Under the pieces are notes generated by a model. That model was not told where the DNA came from. It was given only the letters and a program-made list of their open reading frames with translations, and made no database searches. A program made the position numbers and the translations under genes. Positions 46,053 through 57,203 of a stretch of 64,000 nt of DNA are shown here, one piece after another. Every line of letters starts with the position of its first letter. Position 1 is the stretch's first letter. Origin of the DNA: Neofusicoccum parvum (Eukaryota; Ascomycota; Dothideomycetes; Botryosphaeriales; Botryosphaeriaceae); the NCBI GenBank assembly GCA_020912385.1, contig CP087208.1, positions 1,364,001-1,428,000 on the forward strand, given 5' to 3'.

Positions 46053-47084
46053 GGCAGGCAGACACTATTGATTCTGTTACGCGGGGATGAAATAACAGAA
46101 CGCCCGAACAAGCGTACCACACTAAGCAATATTGGCAATCACACACAACTTAGATAGACATCGTTAATGAATATTCATTCACGCTCAATTTCTCGGACGT
46201 GCCTACCTTGATATGAATAATTCGGCATGATGCCCTAGAAAAGGAGGAAGTGTATGTTTGAACTCACTAGATTTCCCTTCTCATGGGATTTTTCAGAGAG
46301 CTTCTCTGAATAGGACTCAAGTTGACGCTAAATTAATTCCTTAATTCCTATTTGGGCTACATGCTTGGCAGTGACTTTCGATTCAACAATGTACTCGAAC
46401 TTCACATCCTCATCGCCTCTGGGAGTTCTTTTTTTTTTTTTTTGCAACCCTTTCAACAGAATACTATGTCTAAGCCCGATATGTTGATGAGTTGATCTTG
46501 CATACAATTTAGATGGCGAAGAAGATTCTCCCCATCAGGAACGTCTCGAGGCAAGATCAGATCAGTCGTTTCAGACCATGACTTTGACACCATGGAAGCT
46601 GCCAAGCAAAAGAAGGCCAATCTCGACTGTCTTGGCTAAGTCCGATATTCGTTGTCAAGGCGGGGTTTGATTGAGAACGGTCGGAGCGCTGCCGCATCTT
46701 GTGCCGAGCTCCGAAGTAACTCGGTTCATCTGGCCAGCCTCTTCTCGGAAAGGCCGAAGTACCGAGCTCCAGACTACCGCATCACCTACATCTCTTTCTC
46801 CATCCAGTATGAGCTGATTGGAATTGACAGATCTAGTAGTTAGTGTAACTTTATTCTCGAAACATCTTCGATATACGGTAGACCTACGTACTTGGTCTGA
46901 CGCATTGGTAGATGCTTACGAAAAACTATGGCCTTGTTTACTTCACACCTCCTGTCGTTGGCCAGTGCAATAGTTGCGCTGTAGATATAAAAGCGGCACC
47001 CATTCAAGCCAAAAATCACCTTTACCCTCGTTGAGTTCTGAGATTAATGTACAGTCTTTGTCGGTGAATCCTCCTTTATAAATC
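46053..47084. promoter_or_regulatory. intergenic, promoter of intradiol dioxygenase with TATA at 46985
   Basis: About 1 kb with a 14-15-nt T run near 46430 and no supported ORF. ATATAAAAG at about 46985 is 100 bp upstream of the dioxygenase ATG and is a good TATA candidate. Confidence 0.45.
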
Positions 47085-48382
47085 ATGGTCAAGTTTTTCC
47101 AGTATGGTGGCATCGCCTGCCTCCTCGGCCAGTTTATCGCGTCTGCTCATCCCGGTGAGCAACACGACCACGAAAAACTCAAACGAGAAATCGAAAATCG
47201 GGATGCATATGCGTCGCACGTAGCACGTGGGCTAGGAAAATGCACAGGCAGCGCAGAACATCGCGAGATGCAAAAACGCTCAGTTGCACGACGCGCTTCA
47301 ACCATGGAAACATTGAGAAAAGAACACAACGTCCAACCAAAGAGGAGTAAGGCCAGCAGCACAGGTTTCTAGTATTGGAGAGGCTGACAACATGTTACAG
47401 CGTACCGTCGAGACGGAGACGATCTCAAGAAGTGGATGTCCATCAGCCACAACGAAACCCTGTCGATCGAGAGCGACGACCCCGCGGACATATTCGCCAC
47501 CAACAGCACCTGCGTTTTGACACCTCAGCAATGGAGCGGGCCCTATTGGGTCCAAGGAGAGCTTGTTCGGTCCCACATCGCGGAGGACCAGCCAGGAATC
47601 CCAATGCGCATGCTGATGGAGTTTGTGGACGCGCACACCTGCCAGCCGATTCCATGGCTGATGGTGGATATTTGGATGTGCAACTCGACGGTGGGTGCTT
47701 CAAGAGCCATAGCCTCTTGTAGTAATGTTGAGCTGATACTCCAGCGCAGGGCAAATACTCAGGCGTTTCCCCTGGCGAGAATGCAGGCGTCAACACCACA
47801 TGGCTCCGTGGTGTGCAAGTCACGCAGGCAGACGGCACGGCCCAATTCGATACAATCTTCCCAGGGTACTATGAAGGTAACTTGGCAGACACTCTTGCAA
47901 TTTCAAGTCGGAGACTAACGAAGATATCCGCAGACCGTACAAATCACATCCACGTCATGACTCACAGCAACTCGACCGTATTCCGCAATGGCACCTACGC
48001 TGGCGGCAAAGTCCAGCACATCGGCCAACTTTACTTTGATCAAGACCTCATAGAAACCATTGAGGCAACCTTTCCCTACAACATGAACACTGCAAACGTC
48101 ACGCGAAACAGCATCGATTTGCTCACCCCTACCGCTGCATCGAAGGACTACGACCCTTTTTTGAAATACGCGTACGTCGGAGATAACCTTGAGGATGGTC
48201 TATTGACTTGGATCAGTATTGCCATTGATACGTCAGCGGATTATACGAACGGCTCTATTCCAGCTGCAATTTGGGGTCAAGATGGAGGTCGGGACAGTGG
48301 CTTGAGCATTGAATTCCCGTCAATCACTGTAGTCCCAACAGGAACCGAGGAGCCGCCGCGTGGATCGACTGAGACGCCGTGA
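47085..48382 (+). CDS. secreted intradiol ring-cleavage dioxygenase
   Basis: Four exons (47085-47346, 47401-47690, 47750-47876, 47934-48382), 375 residues. The signal peptide (MVKFFQYGGIACLLGQFIASA) and a basic, charged pro-like region precede the catalytic domain. Fe(III) ligands expected for catechol/protocatechuate intradiol dioxygenases are visible: Tyr in SGPYWV, Tyr in FPGYYE and two His in RTNHIHV. The stretch GIPMRMLMEFVDAHTCQPIP.. and IDIWMCNSTGKYSG-like VDIWMCNSTGKYSG fits the fungal extracellular subgroup that acts on catechol-type compounds, including plant phenolics. Function outside the cell is inferred from the signal peptide. It closes a run of EthD, NmrA, esterase and P450 genes, so an aromatic substrate for the group is plausible. 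Confidence 0.9.
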
Positions 48383-49121
48383 TGAGCAGTCCTGGGATTC
48401 ACTCCTTGTCGATACGAGATCCTCAATACACAGACTTTTCTCGGCGAAGTCCCTATCCAGTATATAGATATGATCACTTTCAAGGTATGGGATTGTGCAT
48501 TTATCAATGGACCGATGCGAAAATATAAGTGTGAATAAAATGATTTCAATACTCACGCAGCCAATTCATACTAACTACGTCGAGCGAAGCGGCCACTTGC
48601 GCTGAACCTCCGAAACCCTTCGCATCGCCACTCGGCTATTACACAAAAATGTTAATGCGAGAATACACACTGTGTAGCACCGCCGTCATCTAATCGTACC
48701 TTTTTGTCACATCGCCCTTTCATGAAAGAGTGGCTGTGAGAATCCGCAATAGAGTCAGAAATCAGTCCGATGTACTTAATGGATGGCTTGGAACAATTAA
48801 TTGAAGTACTTAGTTGTAATGCGGTTAGTCCATCTGTGGAAACCACCACTTATCCTCGGCCGATTCCACGTTACGGTGGCTGAATGCATCAAAAGAAATG
48901 TGCGCACATCAGCCAATACCACGTCCAAAGGCGCACATGAGACTACGCACAGTGACGCTAGTGTTGTACAAGCCCGTCTGACATGAGTTGGGGGCCGATG
49001 GGGCCAAAACGTCATGACCTGTTCAACCCATCGACTCAAAGACTTAAAACAGGTTCGGTGCTCTGCGCAAATTACCACATGTCCGCAGCTTTCTGAGCTC
49101 CCATATTGGGTCTCAACCACC
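48383..49121. other. intergenic stretch without a supported gene
   Basis: About 0.7 kb between two plus-strand genes; only short or shadow ORFs on the minus strand. No repeat was recognised. Confidence 0.45.
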
Positions 49122-52100
49122 ATGAGTTCCCCCCGCAATCCCTCGCAACAGACCGACAACATCGAGCCATGGCTCATCGCGAAGGAGAATTTCTGGAAAG
49201 GCCTTTCGCGGGAACAGCAAAAGGCCTTTCCTTTACCAAGACCAGAGACCGTAAAGCGGGACATCGACGAACTGCAAAGAAATACGAACAGCAAAACCAG
49301 AGCTTGCTTGATGAAATGCAGCCCATTCTTCGAAGGAGTTCGAAGCTTCGATGCGGTCATCTCGCCGATTGCGGGGCTGGAGCCGCATGGCATTGGGGCT
49401 TTGGTCTGGGGAAGCGTCACAATATGCTTGAATGTTGGTATAAGAATGAGTAACAAGCCTTCAATTGCTGACGTGAACCGTAGCTCATCAAAGAATACAC
49501 TGAGGTGTTCACCAAGATTGAGGATTTTCTTACCGGCGTTGGGGACCAGCTGGGACGACTTGAAGTCTACAAGGATTTATACAAGACCAAAACGCCAACA
49601 CGGTTCAGCAGCGCTCTTGTCAGGGTGTTTGAGAAGTACCTGGCTTTCTTCAGCCATGTCAAAGAGTTTCTTGAAGCATCAAAGTTCAAGCATGTCAAAG
49701 ATTCTTTCGGCTTTTCGAGGCATGACAACAACAAGCAACAGCTGGTAAAGCTTTCCATGGAGCTTGTCACGGCCGAATGCGAAAATGCAGTGGCAGAAGC
49801 TGGCGTCGCCGAGGCGCAAGCTCGTGCGAGTTCGAGCCAGGCGCATGGCGACGCGCTCAACAGGATTGACGAAAAGCTCGACCTGGTCCACGGTGCAATC
49901 GATCGTGTCCAGGACAACGCAGAGCGTATGCGGAGAGCTGAGGTCTTCAGCAATTATCTCGTATGGCTCAAACATGTGGACGTCGACACCAGGCTCAAAG
50001 ACCTCCTGAGGCCCAAGGAGAGCGTTGAAGCTGGTGCCGGGGCTTCCACGAGTTCGTGGATTTTTGCAGACGAGCGCTTCAAGAACTGGATCACACCGGG
50101 CAAGGATAGCAACCACATCCTTTGGCTGACGGGAGACCCTGGAGTTGGCAAGTCTACGTTGGCAGCATATATTACGACTGAGCTGCAAAAGTGGCAACCA
50201 ACTGGAGTGGCATACTTCTTCTGTAAGTATGATAGAGTGACCAATAGCCAATGTGAGATAGTTGCTAATCGCAATTGGCAGGCACGTACCAGAACGCAAA
50301 CACCCGCACTGTAGTCGCGATTCTGAGGTCGTGGATTTGGCAACTGCTCAGAAAGCCGAGACACCTCTCAAAGGCATCTTCCGGACACCTCACGCTTCCA
50401 GAAGATGAGTACGATTCCACACAATCAGAAGACCCGAGTTGTGATGTCATGTGCGACGTCATGCATCAACTATACCAGCAAAGACGGCCTACAACGCTGA
50501 TAGTGGATGGTTTGGATGAATGCCAGGAGCCTTTGAAGGACACTGCAGAAGAGCAAGATTGGGAGAATTTCTTTGAATTGCTCAGAGACGCGCCCGAAGA
50601 ATGGAAAATCCTTCTCGTCAGCAGACCCCGGACCTGGTTCAGAAAGACGCTACTCAGGACCCTCAACCAGAAAAGCCTCGAACGAGAGATCGTGTCTGCA
50701 GACAACAGCGCCGACATTGAGACCTTTGTGGGCCAGAAATTGCAGTCTCTTGCAAAATCGAACGGATGGGACGACCAGCTCACGCAGGATGCTGCCCGTG
50801 TATTGGTCGACCATGCAGATGGGATGTTTCTCTACGTTAGTCTGCTGTGCAAGGACCTGGACAACAAGAAACCAAACAAGGTCCGGGCAGCTTTGGATAA
50901 TCCTCCAAAAGGGCTCAAAGGATTTTACGAACGGACGATGAACGGCGTCAACAGCCAGGACGATGATCTCCGAGACGAGTTTCATGCCGTGCTCAAATGG
51001 CTCATCTGCACATTTCGAGCTTTGAAACTTGAGGAGCTTGCCTGTGCCTTGGATTTGACACCAAAAGTGAAGGAAGATCTCCATTGGATGCTCGGGTCCT
51101 TCATACGGATCGATCCCAGCACCGGAGAAGTACTTCTTGTACATGCATCCGTGCGAGATTACCTGTTGTCACCCGATGCAGGCCTTGTGGATACCACTGC
51201 CGGATCGGATCAGGCGAGGCTTATCGCTGTTCACAGAGAGATTCTGGGAAGATGTCTGGGATACCTCGCCACTGATGACAGAGAATTCGTCCTGGTTGAT
51301 ATCCACAGGTTCAAGTCCGAGCAGAGGATGCGCGATGCTCTCGAACACGAACCTTTTCTGGAGTACGCAGCAATCCATTGGGTTCAGCATCTTGTCGAAG
51401 TTTCGAAACAGGAGAAATACCTTGGAGAGTCAAAGGAGGATCTCGACAGGCTCTTTCTGTCAGATCTGTCAGTGCTGCAGTGGTTGCAAGTCTTCCATTT
51501 CCTGTTTCAGTTCAACTTTCCTGGCTCCAATACAAGCAGGTATCTGCTTGGAGGTCTAGTATTTCGTCCAGGAAAGCAGGAAAGCTGGCAGATGTCGATC
51601 CAAAATCACTACAAGTCGTTTGTTGATCACTTGGGCTGGTCTGACGGCGGAAGATTCACTCGGTGGGACAGATTCATGCACGTGAGGTAAGTATCCTCGA
51701 GTACATAAGAGGTCGGCTCAGGAATTACTGCAACATTTCCATATCTTCATGGTCAGTTGAAGTATTCTCTCGGATGAGTTTGGCATTGCCTCCTCCAAAA
51801 TTTACATCCGGATGAATACTTCAATTGCCCACGTGTGAACTTGTTGTGGCACAATCCGAAAAGACCTTCTTCCACATTACTAAGACATATGCTGACCACT
51901 GTTGATAGGCATGGATTCAATCATTATGAAATAGTGGCGAGGTGGTACCAGTCTCCAACATGTTTCTCTGGCCCACTCCTTGCGGCGTTCTTCAACTACA
52001 CCGAAGTCTTGAAAGAAATGGTGAACGGTGGCGAAGACAAGGACAAGAGAAGCTCACTTGATACCACGCCGCTGGTATGGGCAGCCACTGCAGATTCATG

Positions 52101-53772
52101 CTCTACTTTGCAGTGGCTCTTGGACGCTGGTGCGAACAAGGAGATCCAGTATCGGCATACAGGAGAGACTCCTATCTTCCGAGCAGTACGGGTTCCCCAT
52201 GCCGTCAACAGAAAGCCGGGTCGGTATCCTGCGGCTTTGCTACTACATGAGAAAGGCGCGAAGTTGAAAGTGCACCCAGACGACAACGGGTGGCTGGAGA
52301 GAACAGTCCTGATCACTCTGATTGAGGAGTGTATCGATTCACCAGGGGCTGCTGAACTTGCGCGGGCAATCCTCAAAGATGATCCAGCTCGGTACGAGGA
52401 TTACGTTAGACGTGGAAGTGTGCTGCAGACTGCTTCTTGGTTTGCCCGCCCCCTGGTTTTGGAGGAGCTGTTGAAAGACGAACACATCCGGACACGCATA
52501 GACGATCAACCCCGCGGTGTGTCAGCTCCATTGCATGACGCCTGCTCCAGCAATGATGCAAAGACTGTACAGACTCTGATCGATTATGGCGCTGACTTGA
52601 ATCTCCGGAGTTTCTTGAACTGGCTCACGCCTCTCCACGCAGCGGTTCTCTCCGGCGGCGGTACTGTTCCCACCTTGTTGAACGCAGGCGCAGACCCGAA
52701 CTTGGGCGAACTCAACGACAACACTGCGGTGCATTTGGCTGCGGCCTACGACGTCAAAATCGATGTCCAACGCTTTCTCGACAAAGGTTTCGAGATTGAT
52801 CGTCTGAACGAAAAGGGAAGGACTGCGTTAGCAATTGCAATCGAGCATTCCAACTACGCAGTAGCAAGTCAGCTTTTGGACTTGGGAGCTGAACCTGGAA
52901 AGGTCCCGACACACCTGTACCAACAACATCCGGCAAAATTGGCCGACGAGAGGCTTGACCCGCTGAGACGGAAGTACTGGAGACCTTGCTGGAGCTTTGA
53001 GCTATGTTGGAGGCTCAGACATGCTAAGATGGACGTGTCTCTGTTCTCGTCTTGCCCTCCGTCGGTTCAAGAGTCTCAAAAGACACTCAAAACATTCCCT
53101 GTCCTCCCTATTCCCATAATCGCAAGGATCTTCAAGCAAGCTGGACTGTACGAGACACTGTCTACTCGACGCGATGAGAAAGCCATTGTCGACGAGTCTA
53201 TCACAATTCATGGAGGGTGGGACCGACCCTATGTGATGAGCCAGCCTATTTTTGGCGCCGCTTCTACACCGGTCCGACGTCTCATCCTTACTGTCTTCGG
53301 CTGCTGCCAAAACTTCGGAGGACAGCATGCATGGTCTTTCTATGAAGCCAAAACAGTCCGAGAGTCTAATAAGCAGTGTGTCAAATGGGATCCTGAAGTC
53401 ATCTTCGGTCATAATGGTCATCAGCTGCATGAGAAGAAGAAGGTCCTTTCGGATCAGCATCCGGCTGTAAGTCTTACAGTTGCAACATGTCATGGCAGTC
53501 AAACTGACAATACATAGGACAAAATGTATCTTGAACGGATCAAGCAAGGTGATCGTGTAGCGATTGTGCAGAGAGCCCATTTCCCTGGCTGGACAAATAA
53601 GACAGAGTGGGCAAGTGTTGTTGCTGAAATCTCAGTGTTGCGAGACGGACTTACTACCGTGGAGAAAGACCGTATTTGGCAGCATACCCGAGACAAGAAA
53701 GGATGGTGTGTACCTGGGCGTTGTCATCGATGTGCTGTTGAGAGGCATCAGGAGGAGAAACAGAACACATGA
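49122..53772 (+). CDS. NACHT-ankyrin (fungal NLR-like) protein
   Basis: Five exons (49122-49433, 49484-50222, 50282-51686, 51909-53466, 53518-53772), 1422 residues. Residues 1 to about 330 form the helical N-terminal domain common in fungal STAND proteins, with LVWGSVTICLN near residue 100 and a coiled-coil stretch rich in Ala and Glu. The NACHT part has the Walker A motif GDPGVGKST (about residue 335) and Walker B TLIVDGLDEC. A winged-helix-like region with LVHASVRDYLL follows, then several ankyrin repeats (TPLVWAATADSCSTLQWLLDAG, APLHDACSSND, TPLHAAVLSGGG, AVHLAAAYD, TALAIAIEHSN). Such proteins detect ligands through the repeats and trigger signalling or incompatibility-type cell death; the ligand is unknown. 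Intron 3 is an introner-like copy of 222 nt. Confidence 0.9.
51687..51908 (+). repeat. introner-like hairpin intron, copy C
   Basis: A 222-nt intron (donor GTAAGT, branch CTGAC, acceptor TGATAG) with an inverted repeat at 51745-51840. The left arm has CTTCATGGTCAGTTGAAG and the right arm CATCCGGATGAATACTTCAA followed by TTGCCCACGTG. Left of the core, GAGGTCGG and ACTGCAAC correspond to GAGGTCGG and TTGCGAC in copy B, so similarity reaches beyond the hairpin arms. Removal restores the NACHT-ankyrin frame. Confidence 0.75.
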
Positions 53773-54209
53773 GCTTCATGAACACTTTGCGAGACCTGGA
53801 GAGAATCCCAAAAGAATGTCACAGTTTGACGTGATCGGCTAGCTATGGTGTGTGCGTCGCCAATTTGAAATATCCTGTTCTGTTTCAGGTGAATGGATCT
53901 AAATTTACTACTTCTCGGAATCCTTGCGATGACTGATCAGCTTGAAAGAACGCTCAAACACAGATCATTGAGTATTCCTTCTAGACACTTATCGCGTGTT
54001 TATCTAGGCACGTGTTTCAGCTCTTTATGTGTCAGTAGATGCCGAAAATATTACCGTGCGGCATCTCTCAATCAATATAAATATGCAAACGCCAACGCAG
54101 ACCAATCCGCAACTCCTGGCAAAGGTATTAAGCTTCAGTGTATGATTCTTCTAATTAATCTAAGTAGGAGAGGTCTCTAGACTTTATGGCAATCATATTG
54201 CGACGGAAA

Positions 54210-55580
54210 TCAATCCACCTCCGTCTTATCCTCGTAATCATCAACATATGGCTTTATACCCATGTGCTTCCATCCAGACGCAGCATGCAGAGTAATATCC
54301 TTCGTCTTGGATTGGAACAGCAGCTCCGTCTCGCCATCTGAAATATTTACCACTTGTTTCTCCTACGCGAGTTCAGCAGAGAAAGACTGTGTAATGTTGA
54401 ATAAGACTTACCAATCCAAGTGTTAGTAATATAGAACCTTCCTGCCAGAGCGGCTTGTATTGGTATCGTGGACTCTGCCCTTTGATAGCAAGCAGAATGT
54501 TGTCGACTGCGATTCTGGCTTGGCTCATAGAGGTGCGTGCATTTGCCCTTTTGGTACCCGTCTCCGCAACATCACCAGCTGCGTATATGTTCGGGAAGGA
54601 CTCGTCCACGATCTGCATGGTTGGCTTGACCTTGATGTGGCCGGACTCGGCAATTGAAGACGGCGAGAGCTCAGCGAGAATCCCCGACGCAGGCTTGTGG
54701 CCCGTACAGTCAATCTGTCCACAAAGGTCAGCCAACCAACCTCCAACGAGCGCAGCCCATCCAGCCCTACCAGATACCCGCACTCCAACGTCCTCCCCGA
54801 CGTCAACGTCACAACGCCATCCACCTCCCCCACCACCTTCTCCCCCAGCACAACCTCCACCCCCAGCTCCCCCAACGCCTCCATCACACACGCCCTCAGC
54901 TCCCTCCCAAACCTCCCCAACACCTCCCCCCTCGAATGCACCAACACGACCCTCTTCCCCGGCCATCTCCCCTTCACATCCGCCGCAACCTCCACCCCCA
55001 CCGCCCCACCGCCAACCACCACCACCGGCCCCCCCGCCCTCTCCACCCCCACCTGCACCCCCCTCAACACCCTCATCCCCTCCCCCTTCCCCACCACCCC
55101 CAAACCAGCCGGCGGCCCCCTCGCCACCGCCCCCGTCGCCAGCACCACAAAATCCGCCTCCACCGCCTCGCCCCCGACCAGCACGACGCCGCCCCTCACC
55201 ACCCGCTCCACCTCCCCCCGCCGCCACTCCACCGCCGCCCCGCGCAGCAGCCCGCCGTACGGGATGAAGCCCTTGGCCTCGTGGCCGGGCACGACGGCCA
55301 GGCGCGGGAAGATCCAGGTGAAGAAGAAGCGGTCGCGGGGCTCGACGACGACGAGGCGGTGCGAGGGGGGCAGGGCGTGGGCGAGGAGGGAGGCGGCGTG
55401 GTGGCCGGCGAAGGAGGCGCCGACGACGAGGACGGTTTTGCGGGGGGTGGAGGGGGGCAGCGGTTTGTAGGTGAGGCGGTGGAGGGAGCGGGCGAGCGAG
55501 CGGGACAGGGTGTCGGTGAGCAGGGAGAGGGCGTAGGCGAGCATGCCGAGGATGAGGCGGGCGCGCTTGAGGAGCGTCAT
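54210..55580 (-). CDS. AIF/AMID-like FAD-dependent oxidoreductase
   Basis: Three exons (55580-54771, 54714-54412, 54362-54210), 421 residues. It has the two-dinucleotide-fold plan of pyridine nucleotide-disulfide oxidoreductases: FAD motif VLVVGASFAGHHAA near residue 50, ATGAVARGP, the NAD(P)H motif VVVVGGGAVGVEVA near 190, then DCTGHKPASGIL and the FAD-binding NIYAAGDVAETG. Fungal relatives are grouped with AIFM2/FSP1-type NAD(P)H:quinone oxidoreductases. An N-terminal hydrophobic stretch (LILGMLAYALSLL) may anchor it to a membrane. Donor choice at exon 1 (CTG followed by GTAGGG) is fixed by frame into IDCTGHKP. Exon 1 is very GC-rich and opens long shadow frames. Confidence 0.88.
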
Positions 55581-56069
55581 GGTTTGGGTTGCGGGGGGAT
55601 GGAAGTGTGGAGATATGAGAGTAGAAATGTGGGATTGGGACGAAGATGATGGTTGTTTTGAGGAAGACGTAGCACTAATCTTATCTGGTTTTCTTGCGGC
55701 GATGCTTTGGATACGTTTATACTTGTCTGGAGCCTGGGGTGAGAAGCCGACGTCAGCCTGGAGTTCGGGGTCCGACGTCGGAGATCGGGGATCAGATCAG
55801 AGATGTTCGCCTTTCAACTGCCCCAAAACAGAAACTCTCGGCCGAAGGAAGGCATACCACTTGTCTGATTCGCCAGCGTCCTTCTCGAGTCAGGGACATC
55901 CAGCCTGGGCCGAAGTTGGCCTTACTCGATGCCGTGGCGTGGCCGAAGACAGCCGCGAACGCCCGAAGCCGAACGGGAACAGCAGCATTCCCACTTGTGT
56001 CCGAATGATGTTGCTTCTCGACAGCCCCACCTCCGGATCACCAGCACATCCGGGCCGAGCCGTTTGACA

Positions 56070-57203
56070 CTAATCTATGTCTATAGACAGCACCGCCCCG
56101 CGTATACTGTCCTTCAACACGTCCTCCACCGCCTTCAGCTCCTCCGCGATATACTCCCTCATCTCGTCCTTCATGTTCAAGAAGCTTTCCTCGATCTTCA
56201 AATCCGTCTGCTCGCTCGTCGCGTCGCGCACGTCTTGCAGATCATCTTCCAAGCCCTCCCGTACCCTCTGCTCCGCCTCGGCCGTGACACGCTCTGCGAC
56301 TTCGAGCAAACGCTCTTCGAACCGCTTCTCCGACTGCTCCACCTGCGCTCGCAGCGCCTCGATTGCCTTCTCCGCTCGGTCCATCCGTTCAGACAAGCTG
56401 TTGCCGCTGGTTTCCTGCGACGCTGTGCTCGCAGCTGAGCCCTGTGCGGGCGAGATTCCACGAGCGGCTTGCGTGCTGCGCATTTCCTCCCTCATGGCTT
56501 TGACATCTGCCGCCAAGGCTTGGAGTTGATCCTCTACCGTGCGCTTCCATTCCTGAGCGAGGCTGCCGGTCTTGGCTGTGTGATGTGCTCTCGAGGATGC
56601 AGCCTGGGGGCGGACCTTCGTCTTCTTCGACGGCGGCTGCTCGTCTTGATGCTGAGGTGACAAGCCCGTTCAACTGATCAGAATAGACGCCAAAGCGATG
56701 GGTGGAGCGTGGTCTCGAAGTTTGCAGATCATGCTTAAAGAAAAGAACTTACGATGGCGTTGAGCCCGCCTGCGCGGCGGTGGAGTCAGGGCAATCTCAT
56801 CATATGACGGCGGGCTGTCAGCTTTAGTGTGGAACGCGGCGTCATCGTTGGCAAGAGGATCCGTATCCGTCAAAGGGTCGTCGAGATGCTCAATCACCCG
56901 GCCTCCGCTCCCATGGTAGAGCATCGCCAAAGAGCACGCATCCTCAATTGATTTCAAGGCACGACCAGACACCGAAGAGCAGAGTAAGTCGAGCTGTCTG
57001 GAATCGGAGATGCGTGGGGTAGGGACATAGAGGGTGACAGTGGTGGCCCGGCCTAGGGGATACAGGGCGTCAAGGATGTTTCCGGATGCTTTGGTCTTGG
57101 GCGCCAAGGCTGTATCCACTGGGACGACCAAAGCGCCTGGCTTTGAGAGGGAAAACTTGAGACCCGTGATGGATTCTGAAGATGAGCATTGCTTGCTGCG
57201 CAC
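56070..57203 (-). CDS. conserved fungal coiled-coil protein, 5' end uncertain
   Basis: The minus strand carries two frames best joined as exons ending at 56753 and starting at 56644 (donor GTAAGT, acceptor ATCAAG). The upstream part contains ITGLKFSLSKPGA, ILDALYPLGRATTVTLYVP, SGRALKSIEDACSLAMLYHGSGGRV and a PPSYDEI segment; it resembles a fungal family of unknown function. The second part (about 190 residues) is basic at first (PPSKKTKVRP) and then a long coiled coil rich in Glu, Arg and Ala with a final amphipathic run. No ATG is found before the conserved part in frame; a short 5' exon upstream of about 57200 is likely, for example from ATG near 57362, but I could not settle it. Confidence 0.6.

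Noticed and set aside
54455..55649. Pro/Ser/Thr-rich plus-strand ORFs opposite the AIF-like gene
   Set aside because: Shadow frames of a GC-rich exon; the minus strand carries both dinucleotide-binding motifs in order.
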